Shown here in pieces: positions 43,049 through 51,155 of a stretch of 64,000 nt of DNA. The stretch covers positions 2,492,501 to 2,556,500 of the forward strand of contig NZ_JOMG01000002.1 in NCBI RefSeq assembly GCF_000711225.1, written 5' to 3'. The DNA is from Pelobacter seleniigenes DSM 18267 (lineage in GTDB: Bacteria > Desulfobacterota > Desulfuromonadia > Desulfuromonadales > Geopsychrobacteraceae). The position numbers and the translations under genes were made by a program. Numbering within the stretch: the stretch's first letter is position 1; the number at the start of each line of letters is the position of its first letter. The notes beneath the pieces are model-generated. The model was not told the DNA's origin, did not search any database, and was given only the letters and a program-made list of their open reading frames with translations.

Positions 43049-45219
43049 AGTGCCAGGCTGCTGAATTCAAACTCCCTGCCCTGAATCAGGAGCAGGGCGC
43101 AGTGCTGATCGTTGACGATCAGCTGGCGTTGTTGCGTAGCCTGCAGGCCTTGCTGCGGATCAACGGCTATGCCGTTGAATTGGCGGCTGATGGCGCAGAA
43201 GCGATCAGCAAGCTGCAGGAGGGCAAGTTCGACCTGGTGCTGCTTGATTTGCAAATGCCCGGCATCGACGGTCTTGAGGTGCTGGAATATATCCGCCGCG
43301 AGAACCTCGATCCGGAAATCATCATTATCAGCGGGGTGTCCAGCTTCTCTGCCTTCAAAAGAGTCCTGCATCTTGGCGCTTACGATTTTATCCGCAAACC
43401 CTATGATCCGGAAGAGCTGCTGGCGTCTGTCGGGAAAGGTATTCTGCGTTGCCGGCAACGGCGGCAGGCGGCACGGATTGAGCGGTCGTTGCTGAAATCG
43501 GAACGGATGCACCGGTTTATTGTCAATCACTCCCCGGATTTCATCTATGTCCTGAACCCTGCGGGGCTGTTTACCTATGTCAACGACACGGTGGAAAGTC
43601 TGCTCGGGTTCAAGCGCCATGAGTTGCTGGGAAAGCACTTTTCGACCATCATTCACGTCAATAATGCCGCAGAGATCCATAACATTTTCAGCGAGCATCG
43701 CACCGGGAGCAGGGCCGGCAACAAGATTGAAATGCGCTTGCAGGTGAATGACCGGAGTTGCAGCCTTGACAGCGAGGAGGTCATCGTCGAGTTGAGCGCG
43801 GTCGGGCTGTATCGCAAGGACGCGGCCGGCAAAAAACATTTTTCCGGAACCCTTGGCTGTGCCCGGGATATCTCGGCCCGGAAAAAAACTGAAGCGCGAA
43901 TCAGTTTCCAGGCTTACCACGATATGCTGACCCAGCTGCCGAATCGGACCCTGTTCGACGACCGGATCAAGCAGACCTTTGCCCATGCCCGAAGAAGTGG
44001 CGAGAAATTTGCCGTAATGTTTCTTGACCTGGATCGTTTCAAACTGATCAATGACACCTTTGGCCATGTCATGGGTGATCTGGTGCTGCAGCAGGTCGCG
44101 CAGAGAACTCTCGGCTGCCTGCGCGAAGAAGATACCCTCAGTCGCTTCGGGGGGGACGAGTTCTTTCTGTTGTTGCCAAGAATATCCAGCCGCGACGACG
44201 TCGCCGCCGTGGCAGAGAAGATCCTTCGCGAAATCAGGCAGCCGGTTCGGGTCGACAGCCAGGAACTTTTTTTGAGCGTGAGCATCGGGATTGCCCTTTT
44301 TCCTGAGGCCGGGCTGTCCAAAGAGGCGCTGCTGCAAAGTGCCGATATCGCTATGTATCAGGTCAAGAAAAACGGCAAGGACGGGTACTGTTTTTACAGC
44401 GAGTCCATGGATAACCAATCGGGCTTCCTTTCTGTGGAAAGGGATCTGGCCCAGGGCCTGGCCCAAAAGCAGTTCCAGGTTTATTTCCAGCCCAAGGTCG
44501 ATTCCTCCAGTCACCGGATTATCGGTATGGAAGCATTATTGCGCTGGCAACACCCGGAGCGCGGGCTGCTGTTTCCGGAAGAGTTTCTCCCTGCGGCGGA
44601 AGAATCGAAACTGATCGTGTCCATCGGGCAATGGGTGCTGTGGTCGGTTTGTGAAGAGATTGTACGCTGGCAGCAGCAGGGGTTACCGCAGATCAAAGTG
44701 TCGCTGAATATTTCCCCGGTGCAGCTGGAGCAGGATGATTTTGTTGAAAACTTCATCAAAATCGTCCAGGAGTTCGGGCTGGCGGCCGAAATCTTCGAGC
44801 TTGAGATCACCGAACAGGGAGTGCTTGATGCCCCGAGTTTGGTTGCGGATAAATTGAATTCCCTGCGCGAGTTCGGCGTTTCCGTGACCCTTGATGATTT
44901 TGGTCGGGGACATTTTTCGTTCAGTTATCTGCAGAATTTTCCCGTCAATACTCTTAAAATAGACCGTTCTTTTGTGCGCGAGATCGCCGCCGGGAAAAAA
45001 CATCCCTATGTCGCCGATGGCATCGCCATGCTCGCCAAGGGGATGCACCTCAACCTGGTAGCCGAAGGGGTCGAGAACCAGCTGCAATTGAACTACCTGC
45101 GCGAGCTTGGCTGTCGGGAGGTGCAAGGCCACCTCTATGCCGAGGCGATCAGCGCACCGGCAACCCTGGCTTTGCTGAAAGCGGGCCCTGCTGACGGACC
45201 TCATTTCACCCTTCATTGA
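43045..45219 (+). CDS. REC-PAS-GGDEF-EAL cyclic di-GMP protein
   Basis: Protein of 724 residues. Receiver domain about 15-135 (phosphoacceptor in LVLLDLQMPGIDG). PAS domain about 155-290 (HSPDFIYVLNPAGLFTYVND). GGDEF domain about 300-455 with an intact FGGDEFF motif. EAL domain about 470-715 with MEALLRWQHPERG, and DDFGRGHFSFSYL later. Both catalytic motifs look intact, so it may make or degrade cyclic di-GMP under control of phosphorylation. GTG start 43045, with AGGAG, overlaps the HDOD-kinase stop. A terminator follows at 45252-45296. Confidence 0.92.
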   Translation: MKCQAAEFKLPALNQEQGAVLIVDDQLALLRSLQALLRINGYAVELAADGAEAISKLQEGKFDLVLLDLQMPGIDGLEVLEYIRRENLDPEIIIISGVSSFSAFKRVLHLGAYDFIRKPYDPEELLASVGKGILRCRQRRQAARIERSLLKSERMHRFIVNHSPDFIYVLNPAGLFTYVNDTVESLLGFKRHELLGKHFSTIIHVNNAAEIHNIFSEHRTGSRAGNKIEMRLQVNDRSCSLDSEEVIVELSAVGLYRKDAAGKKHFSGTLGCARDISARKKTEARISFQAYHDMLTQLPNRTLFDDRIKQTFAHARRSGEKFAVMFLDLDRFKLINDTFGHVMGDLVLQQVAQRTLGCLREEDTLSRFGGDEFFLLLPRISSRDDVAAVAEKILREIRQPVRVDSQELFLSVSIGIALFPEAGLSKEALLQSADIAMYQVKKNGKDGYCFYSESMDNQSGFLSVERDLAQGLAQKQFQVYFQPKVDSSSHRIIGMEALLRWQHPERGLLFPEEFLPAAEESKLIVSIGQWVLWSVCEEIVRWQQQGLPQIKVSLNISPVQLEQDDFVENFIKIVQEFGLAAEIFELEITEQGVLDAPSLVADKLNSLREFGVSVTLDDFGRGHFSFSYLQNFPVNTLKIDRSFVREIAAGKKHPYVADGIAMLAKGMHLNLVAEGVENQLQLNYLRELGCREVQGHLYAEAISAPATLALLKAGPADGPHFTLH

Positions 45220-45251
45220 GAAGCACGAGGGCTTTTCTCTTCCTTTGCCTT

Positions 45252-45296
45252 GCCCTGGCCAGCTCAGCTTCCGGAAGCTGCGGGTCAGGGCTTTTT
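45252..45296 (+). terminator. intrinsic terminator after the GGDEF-EAL gene
   Basis: GCCCTG and CAGGGC outer arms enclose an inner perfect palindrome AGCTTCCGGAAGCT, followed by TTTTT. Confidence 0.75.
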
Positions 45297-45331
45297 CAAC
45301 TTTAGCTGAACAGAATTAAGCTGGAGAACGG

Positions 45332-45362
45332 CCAAGGCCCCGTCACCGGGACAGGGCCTTGG
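45332..45362 (-). terminator. hairpin at the 3' end of the TRAP operon
   Basis: CCAAGGCCC and GGGCCTTGG pair perfectly across a 13-base loop. There is no T run on the minus strand, so it may protect the transcript end rather than terminate. Confidence 0.4.
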
Positions 45363-45455
45363 TCAAGTTATGGCGGGTTTCGCAACGGTCGGACTGCCTT
45401 TTGGTTGCGTCCTGCCCGCAATGTGGCAGCAATGGCTCGCCGGGGCGAACTGAGC

Positions 45456-46796
45456 TTAATTGCCGAAGAAAACGCTCGGCAGGTAAGTAATGATCCCGGG
45501 GAAAAAGACCATTGTCACCAGGGCGACGATCTGCAGCGCAACAAAGGGAATAATCCCTTTGTAGATGGTTGCCATGGTGTATTCCGGCGGCGCCACTCCC
45601 TTGAAGTAGAACAGGGAGTAACCGAACGGCGGGGTCAAAAAAGAGGTTTGCAGGTTGATGCAGACCATCATGGCGAACCATAGCGGGTTGAAATCGAGAT
45701 CCATGGCGATCGGCGTGAAAATCGGGACCACCACCAACAGGATCGCCGCCCAATCAATGAACATGCCCATGAAGAACACCACGGTCATCATGATCAGGAA
45801 CACCACATAGGGGCTGACCTCCATGCCGAGCAGGACATCGGAAACAACATCGCCGCCGCCCATGCTCAGAAAAACCACGGAAAAGAATTTCCCGCCGATG
45901 AACAGGGCCATAATCATGGCTGTGGTCCGGGCCGTGGAAATGCAGGCCTGGGTGATGACCTCCCAGGTCAATTTACGACCGACCAGCGCCAGGACCAGCG
46001 CACCGACACAACCAAGGGCGGCTGCTTCGGTCGGTGTGGCGATGCCAGCCAGGATCGTGCCCATGACGGTTAAAATCAGCCCGAAGGGCGGGACGAAGTT
46101 TTTCATGGTCATGGTGATTTTCTGACCCACCGTCGCGGTCCGGTCTTCCGCGGGTATGGGCGGACCCATTTTCGGATTCAGGTAGCAGCGGATGCCAACG
46201 TACAGCAGATAAAGCCCTGACAGCAGCAAACCTGGTAGAATTGCCGCTGCAAACAGGTTGCCGACTGAAGTTTCCTTTTGCCCGGTCAGGCCGCCATAGA
46301 CCACCAGCATGATCGACGGCGGGATGAGGATGCCGAGGGTTCCTGAAGAACAGATAATCCCGGCGGACAGGGCAGTGTCGTAACCTCGGCGCAGCAATGC
46401 CGGCCCGGCCATCAGGCCCATGGCCACGACCGAAGCACCGACAATACCGGTGGTCGCGGCGAAGACCGTGCTGACCACGATAACCGCCAGTCCCAGACCG
46501 CCGCGCAAGCCGCCCAGAACAATGTAAAGCGCGTCGAACAACCCTTCCGAGACCTTGGATCGATCCAGGATCTGCGCCATGAAGATAAACAGCGGAATCG
46601 CCACCAGGGTATAGTTGAGAAAAATTCCCCAGGCGTTATTGGCGAACAGGCCGAGCAACCCGGGCACATCAAAACCATTGTCGATTAAACCGAAGACCGT
46701 GGCCACTGCGGCAAGGGTTACAGCCAGCGGATGCCCCAAGGCGATCGTTGCCATCAGGGTCAGGAACATCAGGATGGTCAGTATCTCAACACTCAT
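45456..46796 (-). CDS. dctM: TRAP transporter large permease (DctM)
   Basis: Twelve-helix membrane subunit of a TRAP transporter, 446 residues, that performs sodium-coupled uptake of an organic acid delivered by the binding protein. Typical segments: LAVIVVSTVFAATTGIVGASV, GTLGILIPPSIMLVVYGGLTG and FLTPPFGYSLFYFKGVAPPE. It is third in the dctP-dctQ-dctM order, 28 bases after dctQ. The hairpin at 45332-45362 follows. The substrate may be a monocarboxylate given the neighbouring lactate and ketone-body genes (inference). Confidence 0.93.
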   Translation of the reverse strand: MSVEILTILMFLTLMATIALGHPLAVTLAAVATVFGLIDNGFDVPGLLGLFANNAWGIFLNYTLVAIPLFIFMAQILDRSKVSEGLFDALYIVLGGLRGGLGLAVIVVSTVFAATTGIVGASVVAMGLMAGPALLRRGYDTALSAGIICSSGTLGILIPPSIMLVVYGGLTGQKETSVGNLFAAAILPGLLLSGLYLLYVGIRCYLNPKMGPPIPAEDRTATVGQKITMTMKNFVPPFGLILTVMGTILAGIATPTEAAALGCVGALVLALVGRKLTWEVITQACISTARTTAMIMALFIGGKFFSVVFLSMGGGDVVSDVLLGMEVSPYVVFLIMMTVVFFMGMFIDWAAILLVVVPIFTPIAMDLDFNPLWFAMMVCINLQTSFLTPPFGYSLFYFKGVAPPEYTMATIYKGIIPFVALQIVALVTMVFFPGIITYLPSVFFGN

Positions 46797-46824
46797 TGGT
46801 ACTTGCCTCCAGGCTCGAACAGGG

Positions 46825-47316
46825 TCAGGATTGTTGCGAAAGGGAACGGATGTCTTGAATCAATTTTGCGAGCCCTTGCAGAAAAAACAGGCTGAAACCG
46901 ATGGCCATGAAAGTTTTGTAGGGGTAAATAGCCGGGGCCCAGGAGCTCGAAGCATGTTCCAGCTGGTTCCAGGAGGTTATGGCAAGTGTCCACGTGTAAT
47001 AGGTCAGCAGGCCTATCGTCGGCAGGAACAGGATCAGATTGGTGATAATCCGTAAAATTGTCCGCGGCCGTTCCGCCAAGCGTGCTTCGAAGACATCTAT
47101 AGCGACATGAGTGTTATGTTTGTGGGCATAACAAAGGGCCAGCATATAGTGCAGCCCGTACAGAAAAACAGTCACTTCAAATGCCCAAGACGTCGGGGCA
47201 TTAAGGCCGTAACGCATGAACACTTCAAAAACTACGACGCCGATCAATGGTAAAATCAAATAAGAGGCGTAAAACCCGATTTTTTCGTTCAGGGTATCGA
47301 TCGCTCTATCAATCAT
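46825..47316 (-). CDS. dctQ: TRAP transporter small permease (DctQ)
   Basis: Four-helix membrane protein of 163 residues. EVFMRYGLNAPTSWAFEVTVFLYGLHYML is the DctQ signature region (here split: EVFMRYGLNAPTSWAFEV, FLYGLHYML). Its job is to bridge the binding protein and DctM. The gene lies between dctP, from which a hairpin at 47352-47377 separates it, and dctM. ATG 47316 is preceded by GAGGTCAC. Confidence 0.9.
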   Translation of the reverse strand: MIDRAIDTLNEKIGFYASYLILPLIGVVVFEVFMRYGLNAPTSWAFEVTVFLYGLHYMLALCYAHKHNTHVAIDVFEARLAERPRTILRIITNLILFLPTIGLLTYYTWTLAITSWNQLEHASSSWAPAIYPYKTFMAIGFSLFFLQGLAKLIQDIRSLSQQS

Positions 47317-47351
47317 AAATAGTGACCTCTAACAGCTGATCCTCTGGGTTT

Positions 47352-47377
47352 ATACGGGGGCCTTGCGGCCCCCGTAT
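47352..47377 (-). terminator. perfect 11-bp hairpin between dctP and dctQ
   Basis: ATACGGGGGCC and GGCCCCCGTAT enclose a four-base loop. There is no T run, so it is more likely a processing or stability element that raises dctP message above dctQM, as seen in many binding-protein operons. Confidence 0.55.
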
Positions 47378-47383
47378 GGTTTA

Positions 47384-48541
47384 TCATTGCATATGCTTGC
47401 CTTTGACAAACTGCTCATAAGGCCACGGGGCGATGCCGCCGCGCTCTTGACGCCAGTCTGCAAAATCTTTCTTGAATTGTTCCTGGGAATCGAGAACTTT
47501 TTTGACGTCAGGGTATTGCGCCTTAAGGGTCTCGAGATAATCATGGGACGCCTTTGCAAACTGGTTGATGGCGTCTTCATCCATGCGGACGAATTCAACT
47601 TTTTTCTTGAACAGTTCAATGGCTTGCGCGTTGAGGTTTTCAGCCCATGCGGTCGACCATTGCTGGGTTTCCGTTGCGGCAATTTTGACGATCCACTTCA
47701 GGTCGTCGGGGAGTTTGTTCCAGGAATCCATGTTGATGAAGAGTGCGCTCTGGCAGGACGGTTGATGAACGCCGGGCTCGATCACGTACTTGGTAATGTC
47801 GTCAAAGCCCATCGGGTAGTTGATGGCCGGGGTACTGAACTCTGCAGCATCAATAACCCCGCGCTCCAGGGCCAGATAAACCTCACCACCGGGCAGCGGG
47901 GTGACACTGGCACCGATGTTGGTCAAAATATCCATGTACCAGCCTGCGGTTCTGACCCGCATTCCCTTGAAGTCGGCCATGGTGGTCGCTTTTTTGTTGG
48001 AGAACAGACCCAGTTCCTGCCCGACATTGCCGCCCGGGAGGGCATAAAGATTATAGCGACCGTATAATTCCTGCATCATTTCCTGACCGCCACGCTCATA
48101 CAGCCAGACATTGTAGCCTTCTGTATCCAGCCCCATCGGAACCGACGCAAAGGCGACGAATGCTTCGTTCTTCCCTTTCCAATAACCTGGCCAGTCGTGA
48201 CCGATATCGGCCTGGCCTTTACTGACGGCGTCAAAGCTCTCCATGGCACCGACCAATTCGCCGGCCGAAAACAGTTTGATATCCAGACGGCCACCTGAGG
48301 CCAGCTTGACCGAATCGGCAAAGTGTTGTGCGACATCATAAAACAGCAGTCCTTTGGACCACGGCATAACCATTTTCCATCTGAAGGTTTCCGAGGAGGT
48401 TTTGATGGAGCGCAGGTCTTTTTTTGCTTCTTCGTGGCGATTGTCTGCCCCGAATTTTTCCCGCTTTGCCGCAAAAGCGTTGGGGGCAAGGGCTAACGCC
48501 AGAATGAGTGCCAGGCCGATCAGAAATCTGAATCTTTTCAT
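47384..48541 (-). CDS. dctP: TRAP transporter substrate-binding protein (DctP)
   Basis: Periplasmic binding protein of 385 residues. The signal peptide is about 1-24 (LIGLALILALALAPNAFA). The mature part has the TRAP-P segments FRWKMVMPWSKGLLFYDVAQHF, MRVRTAGWYMDILTNIGAS and YLALERGVIDAAEFSTPAIN (split here to keep them short). Members with the PLPGGEVYLALERGVIDA motif often bind alpha-keto acids or lactate, but the ligand is not proven. Promoter and GntR-type operator at 48633-48684. AAGGAGGAA precedes the ATG. Confidence 0.92.
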   Translation of the reverse strand: MKRFRFLIGLALILALALAPNAFAAKREKFGADNRHEEAKKDLRSIKTSSETFRWKMVMPWSKGLLFYDVAQHFADSVKLASGGRLDIKLFSAGELVGAMESFDAVSKGQADIGHDWPGYWKGKNEAFVAFASVPMGLDTEGYNVWLYERGGQEMMQELYGRYNLYALPGGNVGQELGLFSNKKATTMADFKGMRVRTAGWYMDILTNIGASVTPLPGGEVYLALERGVIDAAEFSTPAINYPMGFDDITKYVIEPGVHQPSCQSALFINMDSWNKLPDDLKWIVKIAATETQQWSTAWAENLNAQAIELFKKKVEFVRMDEDAINQFAKASHDYLETLKAQYPDVKKVLDSQEQFKKDFADWRQERGGIAPWPYEQFVKGKHMQ

Positions 48542-48632
48542 TCTTTCCTCCTTAGTTAGGTTGTGAGGGGGATTGATGGTCTGTCCAGTAGTAGATGAGA
48601 AAAAGTTTCATGGCTAGTCCGCAGCGAAAAAT

Positions 48633-48651
48633 AAAAGGTTTGACCAATTTT
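48633..48651. promoter_or_regulatory. FadR/LldR-type operator at the dctP start site
   Basis: AAAAGGTTTGACCAATTTT contains the GGT-NNN-ACC core. It lies just downstream of the dctP -10 box, where a bound repressor would block transcription. Confidence 0.55.
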
Positions 48652-48655
48652 CGGA

Positions 48656-48684
48656 AGGATAGGGTATCGTTTTTTTCGTGTCAA
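48656..48684 (-). promoter_or_regulatory. sigma-70 promoter for the TRAP operon
   Basis: On the minus strand a perfect TTGACA is followed after 17 bases by TATCCT. The predicted start falls near 48649, inside the GGT-NNN-ACC palindrome. Confidence 0.65.
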
Positions 48685-48765
48685 GGAAATAAAACAATGT
48701 TCTTCTCGTGTCCGTTGGCAGCTTTCTATGCTACTGATAAAATTATGTTTTATCTTCCGCATCGA

Positions 48766-50088
48766 TCAGTTCTGGTGATAGTCGGTCAGTGATTTTAATT
48801 TGCGCGCTACACTGGCTTGGCTGATACCGAGAGCGGCTGCGATTCTACGGGTGGTGTGGAATTGATCGCGCGCCTGGAGGAGGATTTCGCGTTCCCGCTC
48901 TGCCAGTAGTTTTTTGAGTCCCATCCCTTTGGGAATGGTTTTGCCGATTCCCGGGATTCTGACTTTTTCTGGGGTGATGTAGTCTCCCGAGGTGGTTACG
49001 ATACTCCGTTCCACGACATTTTCGAGTTCGCGGATGTTGCCTTTCCAGGTCATGCCGACCATCTGGTTGATCAGGCTTTCGGAGAACTTTTTGTAGCTGT
49101 TGTACCTGCGGTTATATTTCTCGGTGAAATGTTGCACCAGTGGGGGAATATCCTCCTTGCGTTCCCGCAACGGAGGGAGGGTAATCGGTACAACATTCAG
49201 GCGATAGTACAGATCTTCGCGAAACCGGCCGGCGCTGACCAGCTCGGCCAGGTCCTTGTTGGTGGCAGCGATCAGCCGGATATCCACTTTCTGAACCTGG
49301 CGACCGCCGACCCGGAAAAATTCCTTGTCCTGGATGACTCCGAGCAGTTTGGACTGCAGGTGCAGGGGCAGCTCGGAGATTTCGTCCAGAAATACAGTCC
49401 CTCCCTGGGCCATCTCCAGCAGGCCGCTTTTCCCTTTGCTGTCGGCCCCGGTGAACGAGCCGGGTTCATAGCCGAACAGTTCCGATTCGATCAGGGATTC
49501 CGGGATGGCCGCGCAGTTGATCTGCAGCAGCGGTTTGTTTTTGCGTTCGCTGGAGCGGTGAATGGTTTTCGCCAGCAGACTTTTGCCGACCCCTGATTCA
49601 CCGTTGAGGAGGATTGTGGAGTCGGTTGCCGCGACGCGCAGAGCCAGGTCGATGACGGCCATCATGCTGTCGCTGCAGGTGACCAGTTCATCTTCACTAA
49701 GCATCTGGTTACGGGCGGTGTCCGCATCAATCGGCTGGCTGTATTGTACGACCGTGAGGTCCCAGATGGTGTTGATGACATACTCGATGTCGCCGTTTGC
49801 ATCAAAGATGGGCCGCCCTTTGACCAGGAATCTGCGGTTGGTGCTGGTGGTGTAGGTCGCGGTGACCGGCCGTTTTCGTTCCAGGACCAGCAGGCTGGCC
49901 GCCCCGGAAAAGTAATTATCCTTACCAACCAGGTCGTAGAGGTTGCGTCCGATCAACTCTGCATTGGTGAAACCGGACAGCTCCTCGAAGGTCTTGTTGA
50001 CCCCGATGGTGGTCCCCTGACCGTCAACGACATAAATGCCGTTATAGAGGTTGTCGAAGATGATTTCGAGGAGTTTCTTGTCGATCAT
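48766..50088 (-). CDS. sigma-54-dependent PAS/AAA+ activator
   Basis: Enhancer-binding protein of 440 residues. A PAS domain spans about 8-115. The AAA+ core contains Walker A GESGVGKS (163-170), the sigma-54-contacting loop GSFTGA (210-215, Ser in place of the common Ala) and Walker B TVFLDEIS (231-238). A Fis-type helix-turn-helix ends the protein (RRIAAALGISQASVARKLKSL). The short C-terminal linker and lack of a receiver domain suggest ligand sensing through PAS. It lies at the end of the ketone-body operon, whose sigma-54 promoter is at 55284-55299, and is its likely activator. Confidence 0.93.
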   Translation of the reverse strand: MIDKKLLEIIFDNLYNGIYVVDGQGTTIGVNKTFEELSGFTNAELIGRNLYDLVGKDNYFSGAASLLVLERKRPVTATYTTSTNRRFLVKGRPIFDANGDIEYVINTIWDLTVVQYSQPIDADTARNQMLSEDELVTCSDSMMAVIDLALRVAATDSTILLNGESGVGKSLLAKTIHRSSERKNKPLLQINCAAIPESLIESELFGYEPGSFTGADSKGKSGLLEMAQGGTVFLDEISELPLHLQSKLLGVIQDKEFFRVGGRQVQKVDIRLIAATNKDLAELVSAGRFREDLYYRLNVVPITLPPLRERKEDIPPLVQHFTEKYNRRYNSYKKFSESLINQMVGMTWKGNIRELENVVERSIVTTSGDYITPEKVRIPGIGKTIPKGMGLKKLLAEREREILLQARDQFHTTRRIAAALGISQASVARKLKSLTDYHQN

Positions 50089-50204
50089 AGTCGGCCGCTC
50101 GGGAGCCCCGCCGTGCCGATAAGCTGAGCGCGGTGGGGCGGGTCCTTGTTGGGTAACGAATTATATCATACCTTACTGGGCAATCCTGAAACAGTGTTTT
50201 TTTA

Positions 50205-50963
50205 TCAGGTAGCTGTCCAGCCACAGTCCATGGTCAGGCAGGAGCCGGTAAAGCAGGCGGCCTTGTCCGAACACAGGTAGGTCACCAGGTCTCCTATCTC
50301 CGACGGTTCGATCAAGCGTTTGACCGCGGCGTTCTTGAGCATGATCTGTTCGATGACCTCATCTTCGGACAACCCGTGGGTTTTGGCCTGATCTGCGATC
50401 TGGTTATCGACAAGCGGTGTTCTGACATAGGCCGGGCAGATGGAGTTGACGGTGATTCCCAGGGGGCCGCCTTCCAGGGCCGTGGTTTTAGTCAGGCCCG
50501 AGACGCCGTGCTTGGCAGAGATGTAGGCCGATTTGAACGGGGAGGCGATCAGGCCGTGGACGGAATTGATGTGGATAATCCGGCCCCAGCAGTTCTGCTT
50601 CATTGACGGCCAGCTGTATTTGGTCAGTAAAAAGGGGGCGGTCAGCATCAATGAGATCATGAAGTCCCATTTGTCCTCGGGAAAATCTTCCACCGGGCTG
50701 ACATGCTGAATGCCGGCGTTGCTGATCAGGATATCGACCCGGCCGAACCGGTCGAGGGTGGTGTCGATCAGCTGCCGGCAGCCGCTGCGCTGGGACAAGT
50801 CCGCTTTGACGAACAGTGCGCCGATTTTTTCGGCCTCCTGCTCTCCGGCTGCTGCGTTGACATCCGCCATGACGACCTGGTCGCCGTCTGTGGCCAGAGC
50901 CTGGGCAACGGCCAAACCGATACCGCTGGCTGCTCCGGTAACAACTGCAATACGTTGTGCCAT
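50205..50963 (-). CDS. bdhA: 3-hydroxybutyrate dehydrogenase (SDR)
   Basis: Short-chain dehydrogenase of 252 residues, oxidising 3-hydroxybutyrate to acetoacetate with NAD. NAD loop VVTGAASGIGLAVAQ, NAG motif LISNAGIQHVSP, and active-site Y-x-x-x-K in SAYISAKHGVSG. The C-terminal NSICPAYVRTPLVDNQIADQ matches bacterial 3-hydroxybutyrate dehydrogenases. It belongs with scoAB, atoE and the thiolase in one co-directional block. The 192-base gap to scoAB holds three hairpins. Confidence 0.88.
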   Translation of the reverse strand: MAQRIAVVTGAASGIGLAVAQALATDGDQVVMADVNAAAGEQEAEKIGALFVKADLSQRSGCRQLIDTTLDRFGRVDILISNAGIQHVSPVEDFPEDKWDFMISLMLTAPFLLTKYSWPSMKQNCWGRIIHINSVHGLIASPFKSAYISAKHGVSGLTKTTALEGGPLGITVNSICPAYVRTPLVDNQIADQAKTHGLSEDEVIEQIMLKNAAVKRLIEPSEIGDLVTYLCSDKAACFTGSCLTMDCGWTAT

Positions 50964-51009
50964 AAAGTGAGTCTCCTCGCAAAGATATGAATGGGCCAGA
51001 TATTGCTGT

Positions 51010-51100
51010 CCTCTCCAGGGAGAGGTGACTGCTGAAGGGAGGCTGCTTGCAGCGCATCCCTTCAGCTGTTTTTGTGCCGATATCCTCCCGTCTCCGGGAG
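51010..51100. repeat. three consecutive hairpins between scoAB and bdhA
   Basis: CCTCTCC/GGAGAGG (51010-51025), GCTGAAGGGA/TCCCTTCAGC (51031-51066, followed by TTTTT on the plus strand) and CTCCCG/CGGGAG (51085-51100). In the minus-strand message these would separate scoAB from bdhA. Confidence 0.5.
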
Positions 51101-51155
51101 CGGGGTGACCTTGATCCGGTTGTCGAAGAGTCTTTTCTTGGGTGCGGTTGCTAAC

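Noticed and set aside
43006-44514. 502-codon minus-strand frame opposite the GGDEF-EAL gene
   Set aside because: Antisense shadow; its composition and lack of motifs contrast with the intact receiver, GGDEF and EAL motifs on the plus strand.
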